A DNA stretch of 64,000 nucleotides, taken from Nocardioides zeae. GTDB taxonomy: Bacteria > Actinomycetota > Actinomycetes > Propionibacteriales > Nocardioidaceae. Position numbers and translations under genes: made by a program. Of the stretch, positions 32,961-40,908 are shown piece by piece. The stretch is taken from the NCBI RefSeq assembly GCF_030818655.1, contig NZ_JAUTAN010000001.1, positions 3,472,001-3,536,000 on the forward strand. The letters are read 5' to 3'. Every line of letters starts with the position of its first letter. The first letter of the stretch is position 1. Under the pieces are notes generated by a model. That model had not been told where the DNA came from, did not search any database, and saw only the letters and a list, made by a program, of their open reading frames with translations.

Positions 32961-34489
32961 CGATGGACCCGAACAGCCCCGAGCGCTTCGCCGACGACGC
33001 GCGCCGCTACCGCCTCGACGCGCGCGTCGCGACCGGCGGCATGGGGGAGGTGTGGCGCGCGACCGACACCGTGCTCGGTCGTGTCGTCGCGGTCAAGATC
33101 CTCAAGGCGGAGTACGCCGACGACCCCACCTTCCGCGGACGCTTCGAGACCGAGGCCCGCAACGCCGCCGCGCTCTTCCACCCCAACGTGGCCGGCATCT
33201 TCGACTTCGGCCAGTCGGCGACGTCCGACGGGTCGGGCTCGACGCGGCCGTACCTCGTCATGGAGCTCGTCGACGGCCAGCCGCTCTCGGCGCTGCTGCG
33301 CCCCGACCAGCCGATGGACCCGGCGATCGTCGTCGACATCATGGCCCAGGCCGCGGACGGCATCGGCGCCGCGCACCGCGCCGGCATCGTGCACCGCGAC
33401 GTGAAGCCCGCGAACCTGCTGGTGACGCCGGACCGCACCGTGAAGATCACCGACTTCGGCATCGCCCGGGCGGCCGACGGGCTGGCGCTCACCCAGACCG
33501 GCATGGTCATGGGCACGCCGCAGTACATCTCGCCCGAGCAGGCGCAGGGCATGACGGCCGGACCGGCCGCCGACGTCTACTCGCTCGGCGTCGTCGCCTT
33601 CGAGTGCCTCGCCGGCCGGCGCCCGTTCGTCGCCGAGACGGCCGTGGCCACCGCCCTGGCCCACCTCCGCGACCCCGTGCCCGACCTGCCGGGGAACGTG
33701 CCGCCGGGGCTCGCGAGCGTCGTACGGCGCGCGATGGCCAAGAAGCCGGAGGAGCGGTTCGCCGACGGGTCCGAGCTCGCGCGCGCCCTGCGCGACCCCT
33801 CGTCGGTCGCGGCGCCCGTCGCCGCACCGGCCGAGCCCGCACCGACCCAGGCCACGCAGGTGCTGGGGGGCGCGGCGGTCCCGGCCGCCGCGGCCGCTGC
33901 CACCGCGGTCCCGCCCACCGGGGCCGCCGCCGTCGTCACCGAGGAGACGACCGAGCCCGACGAGCCCCGCAGGAAGCCGGTGCTGCCGTGGGTGGCGGGC
34001 GTGCTCGCCCTGCTGCTCGTCGCCGCGCTCGTCTGGATCTTCGTCGCGACGGGCGGCGGGGACGACGAGGACCCGGTCGCGCCGCCGACGGAGACCTCCT
34101 CCGCGCCGCCGCCGAGCTCGACGACCTCGGAGCCCACGACGTCGGAGCCCACGAGCGAGACGACCTCGACGGGTCCGGAGACGTTCGACCTCGACGTCGA
34201 CTCCTACCGCGGGCGGAACGTCAACGAGGTGCGCGACGAGCTGCGGGACCAGTTCGGCCTCGAGGTCACGCGGGAGGAGATCGAGAACGACGGCTCCCAG
34301 GTGCCCAACACCGTCAGCGACATCATCCCGTCGTCCGGCCTCACCGAGGGCGACGCGGTGACGGTCCGCTTCTGGGGCCCCGAGCCGGAGCCCGAGCCGA
34401 CCGAGACCCAGCCGACCGAGACCGAGCCGACGGAGACCGAGCCGACCCTGCCCGTCCCGACCGACACCGCGACCACCGAAGCACCGTGA
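32957..34489 (+). CDS. pknA: Ser/Thr protein kinase, PknA-like, with one PASTA-like repeat
   Basis: 510 residues. Kinase domain 17-280 with glycine loop ATGGMGEVW, Lys47 in VVAVKIL, catalytic HRDVKPANLL (~145), ITDFGIARA (~165) and the activation loop GLALTQTGMVMGTPQYISPEQ. A Pro/Ala linker precedes a membrane span near 343-362 (WVAGVLALLLVAALVWIFVA). The external part holds Thr/Ser/Pro stretches and a PASTA-like module (SYRGRNVNEVRDELRDQFGL ... VSDIIPSSGLTEGDAVTVRF), which mycobacterial PknA lacks. GTG 32957 overlaps the pbpA stop. Phosphorylates cell-division and wall enzymes. Confidence 0.9.
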   Translation: MTMDPNSPERFADDARRYRLDARVATGGMGEVWRATDTVLGRVVAVKILKAEYADDPTFRGRFETEARNAAALFHPNVAGIFDFGQSATSDGSGSTRPYLVMELVDGQPLSALLRPDQPMDPAIVVDIMAQAADGIGAAHRAGIVHRDVKPANLLVTPDRTVKITDFGIARAADGLALTQTGMVMGTPQYISPEQAQGMTAGPAADVYSLGVVAFECLAGRRPFVAETAVATALAHLRDPVPDLPGNVPPGLASVVRRAMAKKPEERFADGSELARALRDPSSVAAPVAAPAEPAPTQATQVLGGAAVPAAAAAATAVPPTGAAAVVTEETTEPDEPRRKPVLPWVAGVLALLLVAALVWIFVATGGGDDEDPVAPPTETSSAPPPSSTTSEPTTSEPTSETTSTGPETFDLDVDSYRGRNVNEVRDELRDQFGLEVTREEIENDGSQVPNTVSDIIPSSGLTEGDAVTVRFWGPEPEPEPTETQPTETEPTETEPTLPVPTDTATTEAP

Positions 34490-34557
34490 GGAACCCGGAC
34501 CGTGTCTGACCCGAGGTACTCGCCCCCGCGCCCCGCGGTGGGCCCGGAGGGAGAGCG

Positions 34558-36333
34558 ATGACGGACGCCGACAGCCCGACCCTGGTGGGCGGGCGCTACG
34601 AGCTCGGTGGGCTGCTGGGCCGCGGCGGCATGGCCGAGGTGCGCAAGGGCACCGACACGCGGCTCGGCCGCGTCGTGGCCGTCAAGCGCCTCCGCACCGA
34701 CCTCGCGAGCGACGCGACCTTCCAGGCGCGCTTCCGTCGCGAGGCGCAGTCGTCGGCGTCGCTCAACCACCCCTCGATCGTGTCGACCTACGACACGGGC
34801 GAGGAGATCTCCGACGACGGCGTCGCGCAGCCCTACATCGTCATGGAGTTCGTGGCGGGCCGCACGCTGCGCGACGTGCTCCGCGAGGGCCGCAAGATCC
34901 TGCCCGAGCGCGCCCTGGAGATCACGAGCGGCGTGCTCTCGGCCCTCGACTACAGCCACCGCGCCGGCATCATCCACCGCGACATCAAGCCCGGGAACGT
35001 CATGCTCACGCCGAGCGGCGACGTGAAGGTGATGGACTTCGGCATCGCCCGCGCCATCTCCGAGGCCTCCTCGACGATGACGCAGACGGCGGCCGTCGTC
35101 GGCACGGCGCAGTACCTCTCCCCCGAGCAGGCCCGCGGCGAGGTCGTCGACTCGCGCTCCGACGTCTACTCCGCCGGCTGCCTGCTCTACGAGCTGCTCA
35201 CCGGCCGTCCGCCGTTCGTGGGCGACTCCCCCGTCGCGGTGGCCTACCAGCACGTGCGGGAGCAGGCCCAGCGTCCCTCCGAGCTCGACCCGACGCTGGC
35301 GCCCGAGATCGACCAGATCGTCATGAAGTCGCTCGCCAAGCGCGTCGAGGACCGCTACCAGAGCGCGGCGCAGATGCGCAGCGACATCGAGCGCTACCTC
35401 GCGGGCCGGCCCGTGCAGGCCCCGGCCATCCCCGAGGAGGCCGAGCAGCCGACCGCCGGTGCGACCCCCGCCGTACCGCCGCCGACGCGGCGCGTGCCCG
35501 AGACGGCCGACCCGGAGCGCGGGCCGCGGCGCGGTCCGTGGATCGCGGCCATCGTGGCGCTGCTCATCGCGCTGATCCTCGTGGCCGTGTGGTTCGTCAA
35601 CCGGGTGGACCTCTTCGAGGACCCGCCGACCGACAAGGCCATCCCCGACGTCGCGGGCGAGACCCAGGACGTGGCGCGCGCCGAGCTGGCCGACGCGGGA
35701 TTCCGTGTCGCCGGCCAGGTGGAGCCGCAGACGAGCGACACGGTCGAGGAGGGTCTCGTCATCGGCACGGATCCGTCCGGCGACACCTTCGCGGACCCCG
35801 GGACGACCATCACGCTCATCGTCTCCACCGGACCGGAGACGGTGATGCTGCCCGACGTCACGGGCGACACGTGCGAGGAGGCGCTCGCGCAGCTCAGCGA
35901 GTTCGATGCGCGGTGCGAGTACGTGCCCTCCGACGAGGAGAGGGACACGATCGTCGCCATGGACCCCGAGGGCGGGAACGGCGGCGAGTTCGCCCCCGGC
36001 ACCGTGGTCACGCTCCAGATGTCGGAGGGCCCGAAGCAGGTCCCGAACGTGGTGGGGTCCACGCGCACCGAGGCCGAGGAGGCCATCCGGGCCCAGGGCT
36101 TCGTGCCCGATGCCATCCCGACGCTGGACGAGACGAAGGCGTTCGGCGAGGTCGTCCGCCAGTCGCCCGGCGAGGGCCGCACCCTCAGCCAGGGCGACAC
36201 GGTGACGATCGTCTACAACAACTACCGGGAGCCGGAGCCGCCCCCGGAGACGACGGAGCCCCCGGCCACCGAGCCCCCCGCCACCGAGGAGCCCGACCCC
36301 GGTGACGGCGGCGGTGGCGGACTGATCCCCTGA
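34558..36333 (+). CDS. pknB: PASTA-domain Ser/Thr kinase PknB
   Basis: 591 residues. Kinase domain 12-275: GRGGMAEVRKG, Lys43, IIHRDIKPGNVMLTP, VMDFGIARA and activation-loop VVGTAQYLSPEQARGEVVDS. A juxtamembrane segment is followed by one span (~327-347) and three extracellular PASTA repeats (starting AIPDVAGETQDVARAEL, MLPDVTGDTCEEALAQL and QVPNVVGSTRTEAEEAI), ending in a Pro/Thr/Glu tail. PASTA domains bind muropeptides or lipid II, coupling wall status to phosphorylation. It has its own GGAGGGAGAG ribosome site 68 bp after pknA. A strong hairpin follows. Confidence 0.93.
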   Translation: MTDADSPTLVGGRYELGGLLGRGGMAEVRKGTDTRLGRVVAVKRLRTDLASDATFQARFRREAQSSASLNHPSIVSTYDTGEEISDDGVAQPYIVMEFVAGRTLRDVLREGRKILPERALEITSGVLSALDYSHRAGIIHRDIKPGNVMLTPSGDVKVMDFGIARAISEASSTMTQTAAVVGTAQYLSPEQARGEVVDSRSDVYSAGCLLYELLTGRPPFVGDSPVAVAYQHVREQAQRPSELDPTLAPEIDQIVMKSLAKRVEDRYQSAAQMRSDIERYLAGRPVQAPAIPEEAEQPTAGATPAVPPPTRRVPETADPERGPRRGPWIAAIVALLIALILVAVWFVNRVDLFEDPPTDKAIPDVAGETQDVARAELADAGFRVAGQVEPQTSDTVEEGLVIGTDPSGDTFADPGTTITLIVSTGPETVMLPDVTGDTCEEALAQLSEFDARCEYVPSDEERDTIVAMDPEGGNGGEFAPGTVVTLQMSEGPKQVPNVVGSTRTEAEEAIRAQGFVPDAIPTLDETKAFGEVVRQSPGEGRTLSQGDTVTIVYNNYREPEPPPETTEPPATEPPATEEPDPGDGGGGGLIP

Positions 36334-36340
36334 CGCACCC

Positions 36341-36371
36341 GAGCCCCCCGCCCGATCCGGGCGGGGGGCTC
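36341..36371 (+). terminator. Terminator of the fhaA-pknB operon
   Basis: Perfect 14-bp arms GAGCCCCCCGCCCG (36341-36354) and CGGGCGGGGGGCTC (36358-36371) around ATC, eight bases past the pknB stop, extended by pairing of flanking GCACCC and GGGTGC. It lacks a U tract, as is usual in actinobacteria. Confidence 0.8.
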
Positions 36372-36408
36372 GTGCGTGGGTGCGACCGCGGCGTACCGGG
36401 GCGGGAGG

Positions 36409-37185
36409 TCAGCCCAGCGGCTCGGCGAGCTGGACGTCGAGGAGGCCGCGGTACTCGCTGGCGACGAGGTCGTCGTCCTCCTGCATCTCCCAGCCCACGG
36501 CGATGCGCGGGTCGGCGGCCTGCTCCCGGTAGGTGTCGATGGTGGGGTCGTCGTCGATCGCGGTCTCGAGCGTGGTCGGGTCGCCGATGGCGGAGATGAC
36601 GTAGGGCTGCGGGTAGGCGATGCCCTGGAGGAGGATCGCGTTGCCCTGGCACTTGATGCCCGTCGTCGTGACGATGCGCTGGCCCTGGATCGTGATGGCC
36701 TCGGCGCCGCCCGCCCACAGCGCGTTGACGACCGTCTGGATGTCCTGCTGGTGCACGACGTGCAGGTTCTGGTTGAGGTCGGACGACTCACGGACCGACA
36801 GCGGGGCGTCGCTCAGCGTGATGGTGACGCCGGAGCCGGCGACCTCGGTGAGGCCGGCCGGGGCACGCAGGGTCTCCACCTGGCTCTGCAGGTCGTCGAC
36901 CTGGGCGTCGCCGAGGCCCTCCGAGAGCTGCTGCACCTCGCGGTCGAGGTCGTTGACCCGCTCCGTCAGCGCCTCCGCCTGGGCGGCCTCGTTGCTGACG
37001 AGGCCCGCGAGGTCCTGGTAGCGCCCCGGACGGAGGTCCGTGCCATCGCTGCTGAGGGCGCTCGTGACGAACAGCCCGCCCGAGAGGAGCAGCACCACGG
37101 GGGTGCCCCAACGCCACGACCGGGGACGCGGGCGCGGTGCGCGCGACGCGTCGCTCGGCGGGCTCGGGTGAGGACCGGGGGGCAC
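36409..37185 (-). CDS. DUF881 family membrane protein (Rv0012-like)
   Basis: 258 residues from GTG 37185. A basic start, one N-terminal span (WRWGTPVVLLLSGGLFVTSA), then a long coiled coil (LVSNEAAQAEALTERVNDL ...) and a C-terminal globular DUF881 domain (GSGVTITLSDAPLS, VHQQDIQTVVNALWAGGAEA, IKCQGNAILLQG). Position between pknB and crgA matches Rv0012 of M. tuberculosis. Predicted role in envelope or division; distantly like ComEA/FtsL-type coiled-coil proteins but unproven. A TAGCGT box lies seven bases upstream of the start. Confidence 0.85.
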   Translation of the reverse strand: MPPGPHPSPPSDASRAPRPRPRSWRWGTPVVLLLSGGLFVTSALSSDGTDLRPGRYQDLAGLVSNEAAQAEALTERVNDLDREVQQLSEGLGDAQVDDLQSQVETLRAPAGLTEVAGSGVTITLSDAPLSVRESSDLNQNLHVVHQQDIQTVVNALWAGGAEAITIQGQRIVTTTGIKCQGNAILLQGIAYPQPYVISAIGDPTTLETAIDDDPTIDTYREQAADPRIAVGWEMQEDDDLVASEYRGLLDVQLAEPLG

Positions 37186-37248
37186 GACGACTACGCTAGC
37201 CCGCGGCGTGCGAACCTGCACGACCGCGTCGTCCGACGAGGAGATGTC

Positions 37249-37860
37249 GTGAGCAAGTCCCAGTCCGATCCCGAGAGCACCTCGGAGGCCGCGGAGACGT
37301 CGGCCGCGACGTCGAAGACGAAGCGCGCGTCGAAGGCGTCCGCGAAGGACACGACGCCCGCGACGGCGTCCGCTCCGGGCGGTCTGCGTGGTCGCCTGCA
37401 GAGCCGGCGTGACCCGCTCGCCGGTGAGCGTCCCCCGCTGCTCAGCGTGCGGTTCGTGCTCATGGTGCTGCTCGTCGTCGCCGGCATCGCGTGGATCGCC
37501 CTGACGTGGCGCTCGCTCGGCCTCGACAACTACGACCAGTGGGGCCTCATCCCCGCCGAGGAGAAGCCGCGGCGCTGGGTCTGGGAGCTGGGGCTGTGGA
37601 ACTACGCGATCGGCTTCGGCGCGATCCTGCTGGGCCTCGTCGTCGGCGCCCACCGCTCCACCCCGCTCGGCCGCGGCAACGGCGTGGTCGTCGGCATGCT
37701 CGCCTGCTTCGGCATCGGCCTGGTGTGGATCTGCACGTTCTACCTCTTCGCCGACGACATCTCGTCGATCTGGGTCTTCGGAGCCCTCGGCCAGTGGAAC
37801 CTCGTCGTCGGCATCGCGTTCATGGCGGTCGGGTTCTCCTACGCCACCAAGTGGGAGTAG
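37249..37860 (+). CDS. crgA: CrgA-type cell division protein with two CrgA-like modules
   Basis: 203 residues, about twice the usual ~90. After a Ser/Thr/Lys-rich cytoplasmic head of 65 residues there are four spans in two similar pairs: module 1 has GIAWIALTW ... LGLWNYAIGFGAILLG and module 2 has GLVWICTFY ... LGQWNLVVGIAFMAVG, ending ATKWE as CrgA normally does. CrgA recruits and stabilises FtsI/FtsW/PBPA at the septum. Start GTG 37249 with GAGGAG upstream. Divergent from the DUF881 gene. Confidence 0.85.
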   Translation: MSKSQSDPESTSEAAETSAATSKTKRASKASAKDTTPATASAPGGLRGRLQSRRDPLAGERPPLLSVRFVLMVLLVVAGIAWIALTWRSLGLDNYDQWGLIPAEEKPRRWVWELGLWNYAIGFGAILLGLVVGAHRSTPLGRGNGVVVGMLACFGIGLVWICTFYLFADDISSIWVFGALGQWNLVVGIAFMAVGFSYATKWE

Positions 37861-37881
37861 CCCTCCCCCACGCGTCCTGAC

Positions 37882-37917
37882 GACGACGCCGGCCCGCACC
37901 CGCGGGCCGGCGTCGTC
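37882..37917 (+). terminator. crgA terminator hairpin
   Basis: Perfect 16-bp arms GACGACGCCGGCCCGC (37882-37897) and its complement (37902-37917) with loop ACCC, then CGCATTT. It lies 21 bases after crgA. Confidence 0.85.
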
Positions 37918-37949
37918 CGCATTTCCGCCCGGTCGTGGACGGCGAGCGG

Positions 37950-38049
37950 GCCGGCACTTTCCCCGGTCGACCGGGGAAAGTGTCACTTAGACCATCAAAC
38001 TTGATGGTCTAAGCGGCGTGTTCCCCGGTCGACCGGGGAAAGTGCCGCC
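37950..38049. repeat. Nested ~98-bp palindrome built from three palindromes
   Basis: Left part: perfect 28-bp palindrome 37955-37982 with core CCCCGGTCGACCGGGG flanked by CACTTT and AAAGTG. Centre: a 13-bp-arm hairpin CTTAGACCATCAA / TTGATGGTCTAAG (37986-37998, 38001-38013), unusually AT-rich. Right part: 20-bp palindrome TTCCCCGGTCGACCGGGGAA (38021-38040). Left and right palindrome centres are each exactly 31 bp from the central axis, so the whole block is one large palindrome with few mismatches. It separates the crgA terminator from two DnaA boxes. Confidence 0.9.
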
Positions 38050-38052
38050 GAG

Positions 38053-38084
38053 TTATCCACAGGGGTTATCCACAGTGTGGAGAA
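38053..38084. promoter_or_regulatory. Cluster of DnaA boxes
   Basis: Two perfect TTATCCACA boxes on the plus strand (38053-38061 and 38066-38074, starts 13 bp apart) and one inverted box TGTGGAGAA (38076-38084, one mismatch). The neighbouring cell-wall kinase cluster is near the replication origin in many actinobacteria, but no dnaA or dnaN gene is in the window, so this is more likely a DnaA-titrating or regulatory site than oriC itself. Confidence 0.65.
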
Positions 38085-38106
38085 CTTACACGCGTGTGAT
38101 TCGACC

Positions 38107-39033
38107 TCAGACGAGCTCGGCCACGCGGAGCGCGACCAGCCCGATCACGACCGCCGCGATGGCGAGCAGGCCGCTCGCCTGCCACAGCAGCCGGTTCCTG
38201 CGGGGGGCCAGCACGATCACCCCGGCCGCCGCGATGCCGCCCAGGAGACCGCCGAGGTGGCCCTGCCAGGAGATGCCGCTGCCGCCGGCGACGGTGATGA
38301 CGACGTTGAGACCGAGCCAGAGCGCGAGCTGCCGGGGATCGCCACCGACCCGCAGCACGACGACGAGCGCCGCGCCGATGAGCCCGAAGATCGCGCCGGA
38401 GGCGCCGAGGGTCGAGGAGTAGGGCTCGGAGAGCCACATGACGGCCGCCGAGCCGGCGAGCAGCGAGATCCCGTAGATGGCGAGGAACCGCCACCGACCC
38501 GTCACGCGCTCGACGAACGGGCCGAGGAAGTAGAGGGCGAGCATGTTGCCCGCGATGTGCCAGATGGCGACGTGGGAGAAGCCGCTCGTCACCAGCTGCC
38601 AGAAGGCGCCCGTGGTGACGCCCTCCGTCCACGACCCGTTGGGCGCGAAACCGCAGGCGGTGGCGTTGGAGATGTCGACGTACACCTGCCCCCCGCCCGC
38701 CTCGCACGCCCCCCGGGGCGTCAGCAGGAGGAGGCGGCCGAGCGCGCTGTTCGCGCCGCCGGCCGCGAGGAGGGCGACGAAGACGGCCGCGTTGAGCGCG
38801 ATGAGCACGTACGACGTGAGCTCGGGCCGCGCCGTGCGTTCACCCCCGAAGGGAGCCGTGGGACGGCGGATGCTCCGCTGGCCCTCGGCGACGCACTCGG
38901 GGCACTGGAAGCCGACGGAGGCGTCCCGCATGCAGTCGGGGCAGATGTGTCGCCCGCAGCGCTGGCACGCGATGTGCGACTCCCGGCCGGGGTGGCGGTA
39001 GCAGACCGGCACCCCGGCCGGGACGCCGTTCAC
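38107..39033 (-). CDS. Rhomboid family intramembrane serine protease with zinc-ribbon-like head
   Basis: 308 residues. The N-terminal 55 residues carry paired Cys/His (CYRHPGRESHIACQRCGR, HICPDCM, CPECV), a B-box-like zinc module common to actinobacterial rhomboids. The protease domain has FSHVAIWHIAGNMLALY, the catalytic Ser in TLGASGAIFGLIGAA and the His in SWQGHLGGLLGG. About seven spans. GTG 39033 overlaps the ppiA stop. The substrate is unknown; the gene pairs with ppiA in this chromosomal neighbourhood in many relatives. Confidence 0.9.
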   Translation of the reverse strand: MNGVPAGVPVCYRHPGRESHIACQRCGRHICPDCMRDASVGFQCPECVAEGQRSIRRPTAPFGGERTARPELTSYVLIALNAAVFVALLAAGGANSALGRLLLLTPRGACEAGGGQVYVDISNATACGFAPNGSWTEGVTTGAFWQLVTSGFSHVAIWHIAGNMLALYFLGPFVERVTGRWRFLAIYGISLLAGSAAVMWLSEPYSSTLGASGAIFGLIGAALVVVLRVGGDPRQLALWLGLNVVITVAGGSGISWQGHLGGLLGGIAAAGVIVLAPRRNRLLWQASGLLAIAAVVIGLVALRVAELV

Positions 39034-39557
39034 GAGCGGGTGATCTCCACCGACTCGATGACGACCGGCTCGACCGGGCGGTCGCCGGCGGCGGTCTTGG
39101 TGGTGCCGATCGCGTCGACGACCTTCTTCGACTCCTCGTCGACGACCTCGCCGAAGATCGTGTGCTTGCGGTTCAGCCACGCGGTCGGCGTCGTGGTGAT
39201 GAAGAACTGCGAGCCGTTGGTGCCCTTGCCCATGCGGGTGCCGGCGTTCGCCATGGCGAGCAGGTAGGGCTTGTCGAAGACGAGCTCCGGGTGGATCTCG
39301 TCGTCGAAGGTGTAGCCCGGGCCGCCGGTGCCGGTGCCGAGCGGGCAACCGCCCTGGATCATGAAGCCGTCGATGACCCGGTGGAAGCCGAGGCCGTCGT
39401 AGTACGGCACGCCGCTGCGACCGGCGTCGTCCTTGTAGTCCTTCGTGCCCTCGGCGAGCCCGACGAAGTTGTCGACCGTCTTCGGCGCGTGGTTGGGGAA
39501 GAGCGTCACGACGATGTCGCCGCGGTTCGTCTTCAGGGTGGCCTTGAGGTCAGCCAT
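39030..39557 (-). CDS. ppiA: Cyclophilin-type peptidyl-prolyl cis-trans isomerase
   Basis: 175 residues, cytosolic cyclophilin. Core motifs: FPNHAPKTVDNFVGLAEG, the catalytic-site strand YYDGLGFHRVIDGFMIQGG, YLLAMANAGTRMGKGTNGSQFFITT and LNRKHTIFGEV. The Arg of FHRVI and the QFF pair are present, so it should be active. ATG 39557 has a GGAAAGGCT-type site upstream. It corresponds to Rv0009 in the M. tuberculosis order. Confidence 0.93.
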   Translation of the reverse strand: MADLKATLKTNRGDIVVTLFPNHAPKTVDNFVGLAEGTKDYKDDAGRSGVPYYDGLGFHRVIDGFMIQGGCPLGTGTGGPGYTFDDEIHPELVFDKPYLLAMANAGTRMGKGTNGSQFFITTTPTAWLNRKHTIFGEVVDEESKKVVDAIGTTKTAAGDRPVEPVVIESVEITRS

Positions 39558-39751
39558 GTCAGCCTTTCCGTTCGTCTGCTCGGACGGCCGTTCCGCCGCC
39601 CACGCAATGCTCGCACGCACGCGCAACGCCGTGGAGCGCGGATCTGCGCGGCTGCGCGGGACGGCCCGGGGAACCGGTCCGGGACGCAGGTGTAGGCCCC
39701 GGCTTGGCACGGCATGATCGAATGAGTCGAACGCGACGAGAGAGGACTGTG

Positions 39752-40405
39752 ATGGGCTTCCGGAAGAAGAAGACGATCCTCGAGCAGGCGCACGAGAAGG
39801 CGAGCGAGCTCGCCGACACCGTGCGGCCCCAGATCGAGGCCGCGGTCGAGGCCGCGAAGGAGAAGTCGGCCCCGGTGATCGCCGAGGCGCGCGAGAAGGC
39901 GGCGCCGCACATCGCCGACGGCAAGGCGAAGGCCGCGGCCACCGCGGGTGCCGCTGCGGCTGCTGCTGCGCCGTACGTCGCGCAGGGCCGCGCGAAGGTG
40001 ATCGACGGCAAGGACCTGGCGGCGGGCAAGGCGCTGGCCGGTCTGCAGAAGGCCGAGGCGAAGGTCGCCGACCTGCAGAGCGACCCGCCGAAGAAGAAGG
40101 GCCGCCTGCGCAAGCTGGTGCTCTTCTCCCTGCTCGCGGGCGGCGCCGCGTTCGCGGTGAAGAAGCTGACGAGCAGCGGTGGCGACAACTGGCAGTCGAC
40201 CTACACGCCGCCCCCGCCGCCGGCTCCGGCCAGCAACCCGGCGACGAAGCCGGCTGCCGCGGCCGACCCCGACGCCCCCCAGGCCGACGAGAACGGTGGC
40301 GCCGGCCCGGGCGAGGCGCTCGCCGACTCGGCCGAGCAGCCCCACCCCGTCACCACGCCGGACGACCCGGCCGAGGTCGTCGAGATCAAGGACGACAAGG
40401 CCTGA
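39752..40405 (+). CDS. Ala/Lys-rich coiled-coil protein with one membrane span
   Basis: 217 residues. The first 115 residues are a Lys/Glu/Ala amphipathic helix repeat (EQAHEKASELADTVRPQIEA, EAAKEKSAPVIAEAREKAAP), reminiscent of late-embryogenesis or apolipoprotein-like helices; then KKKGRLRKLVLFSLLAGGAA forms a short span, and a Pro/Ala/Asp-rich tail ends the protein. DUF5324-like proteins of streptomycetes share this layout, but I am not certain of family membership. AGAGAGGA precedes ATG 39752. Function unknown. Confidence 0.65.
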   Translation: MGFRKKKTILEQAHEKASELADTVRPQIEAAVEAAKEKSAPVIAEAREKAAPHIADGKAKAAATAGAAAAAAAPYVAQGRAKVIDGKDLAAGKALAGLQKAEAKVADLQSDPPKKKGRLRKLVLFSLLAGGAAFAVKKLTSSGGDNWQSTYTPPPPPAPASNPATKPAAAADPDAPQADENGGAGPGEALADSAEQPHPVTTPDDPAEVVEIKDDKA

Positions 40406-40423
40406 GCCAGGCCCGCACGGCAC

Positions 40424-40458
40424 GAACGGCCGCCCCGATCCGATCGGGGCGGCCGTTC
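40424..40458 (+). terminator. Long GC-rich hairpin
   Basis: 17-bp arms GAACGGCCGCCCCGATC (40424-40440) and its complement (40442-40458), 20 bases after the coiled-coil gene and ahead of the convergent DUF3817 gene. It ends with TTCTG and can serve both strands. Confidence 0.82.
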
Positions 40459-40497
40459 TGCGTCGTGGGGTGGGCCGGCGGTGCGCCGCGGCCCGCG

Positions 40498-40908
40498 TCA
40501 GACCGTCGGGCTCGTGGTGGCGCCCGGGGCGAGCTCGTCGGCGTACTCCTTGCGGACCCGCTTCGTCGCCCGGTGCTCGGCCCAGAAGGACAGGACGGGG
40601 ATGGTGCCGCAGAGGAGCGTGACGACGGTGAAGCCCGGCTCCCACAGCGCCTTGCGCGCGAGGAGGAACGCCGTCACGAGGAAGATCATGTAGAGCCAGC
40701 CGTGCGCCACGCCCAGGTAGTGCGTGATGTCCTCGCCGAGCTGCTGGGGGCCGGAGCCGGGGGTGACCCAGTCCGGGGTGCTGGGGATGAAGCCCCACAT
40801 CGACGAGCCGTCGAAGTTCGCCAGCGGGACGCCGACGAGGATCAGCACGACCAGGAGGATGCCGACGATCGTGGCCATGACGCGGTAACGGAGCAGGGTG
40901 CCTCTCAC
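40498..40908 (-). CDS. DUF3817 family membrane protein
   Basis: 136 residues with three spans: LRYRVMATIVGILLVVLILV, then HYLGVAHGWLYMIFLVTAFL with the family's HGWLYM signature, and FTVVTLLCGTIPVLSFWAEH. DUF3817 is widespread in actinobacteria next to SURF1-like genes; the role is unknown, perhaps in respiratory complex assembly. ATG 40908 overlaps the stop of the SURF1 gene by four bases. Confidence 0.85.
   Translation of the reverse strand: MRGTLLRYRVMATIVGILLVVLILVGVPLANFDGSSMWGFIPSTPDWVTPGSGPQQLGEDITHYLGVAHGWLYMIFLVTAFLLARKALWEPGFTVVTLLCGTIPVLSFWAEHRATKRVRKEYADELAPGATTSPTV

Noticed and set aside
37950..38084. Chromosomal origin oriC
   Set aside because: Only three DnaA boxes and no AT-rich unwinding region, dnaA or dnaN; a DnaA-binding regulatory site is the more cautious reading.
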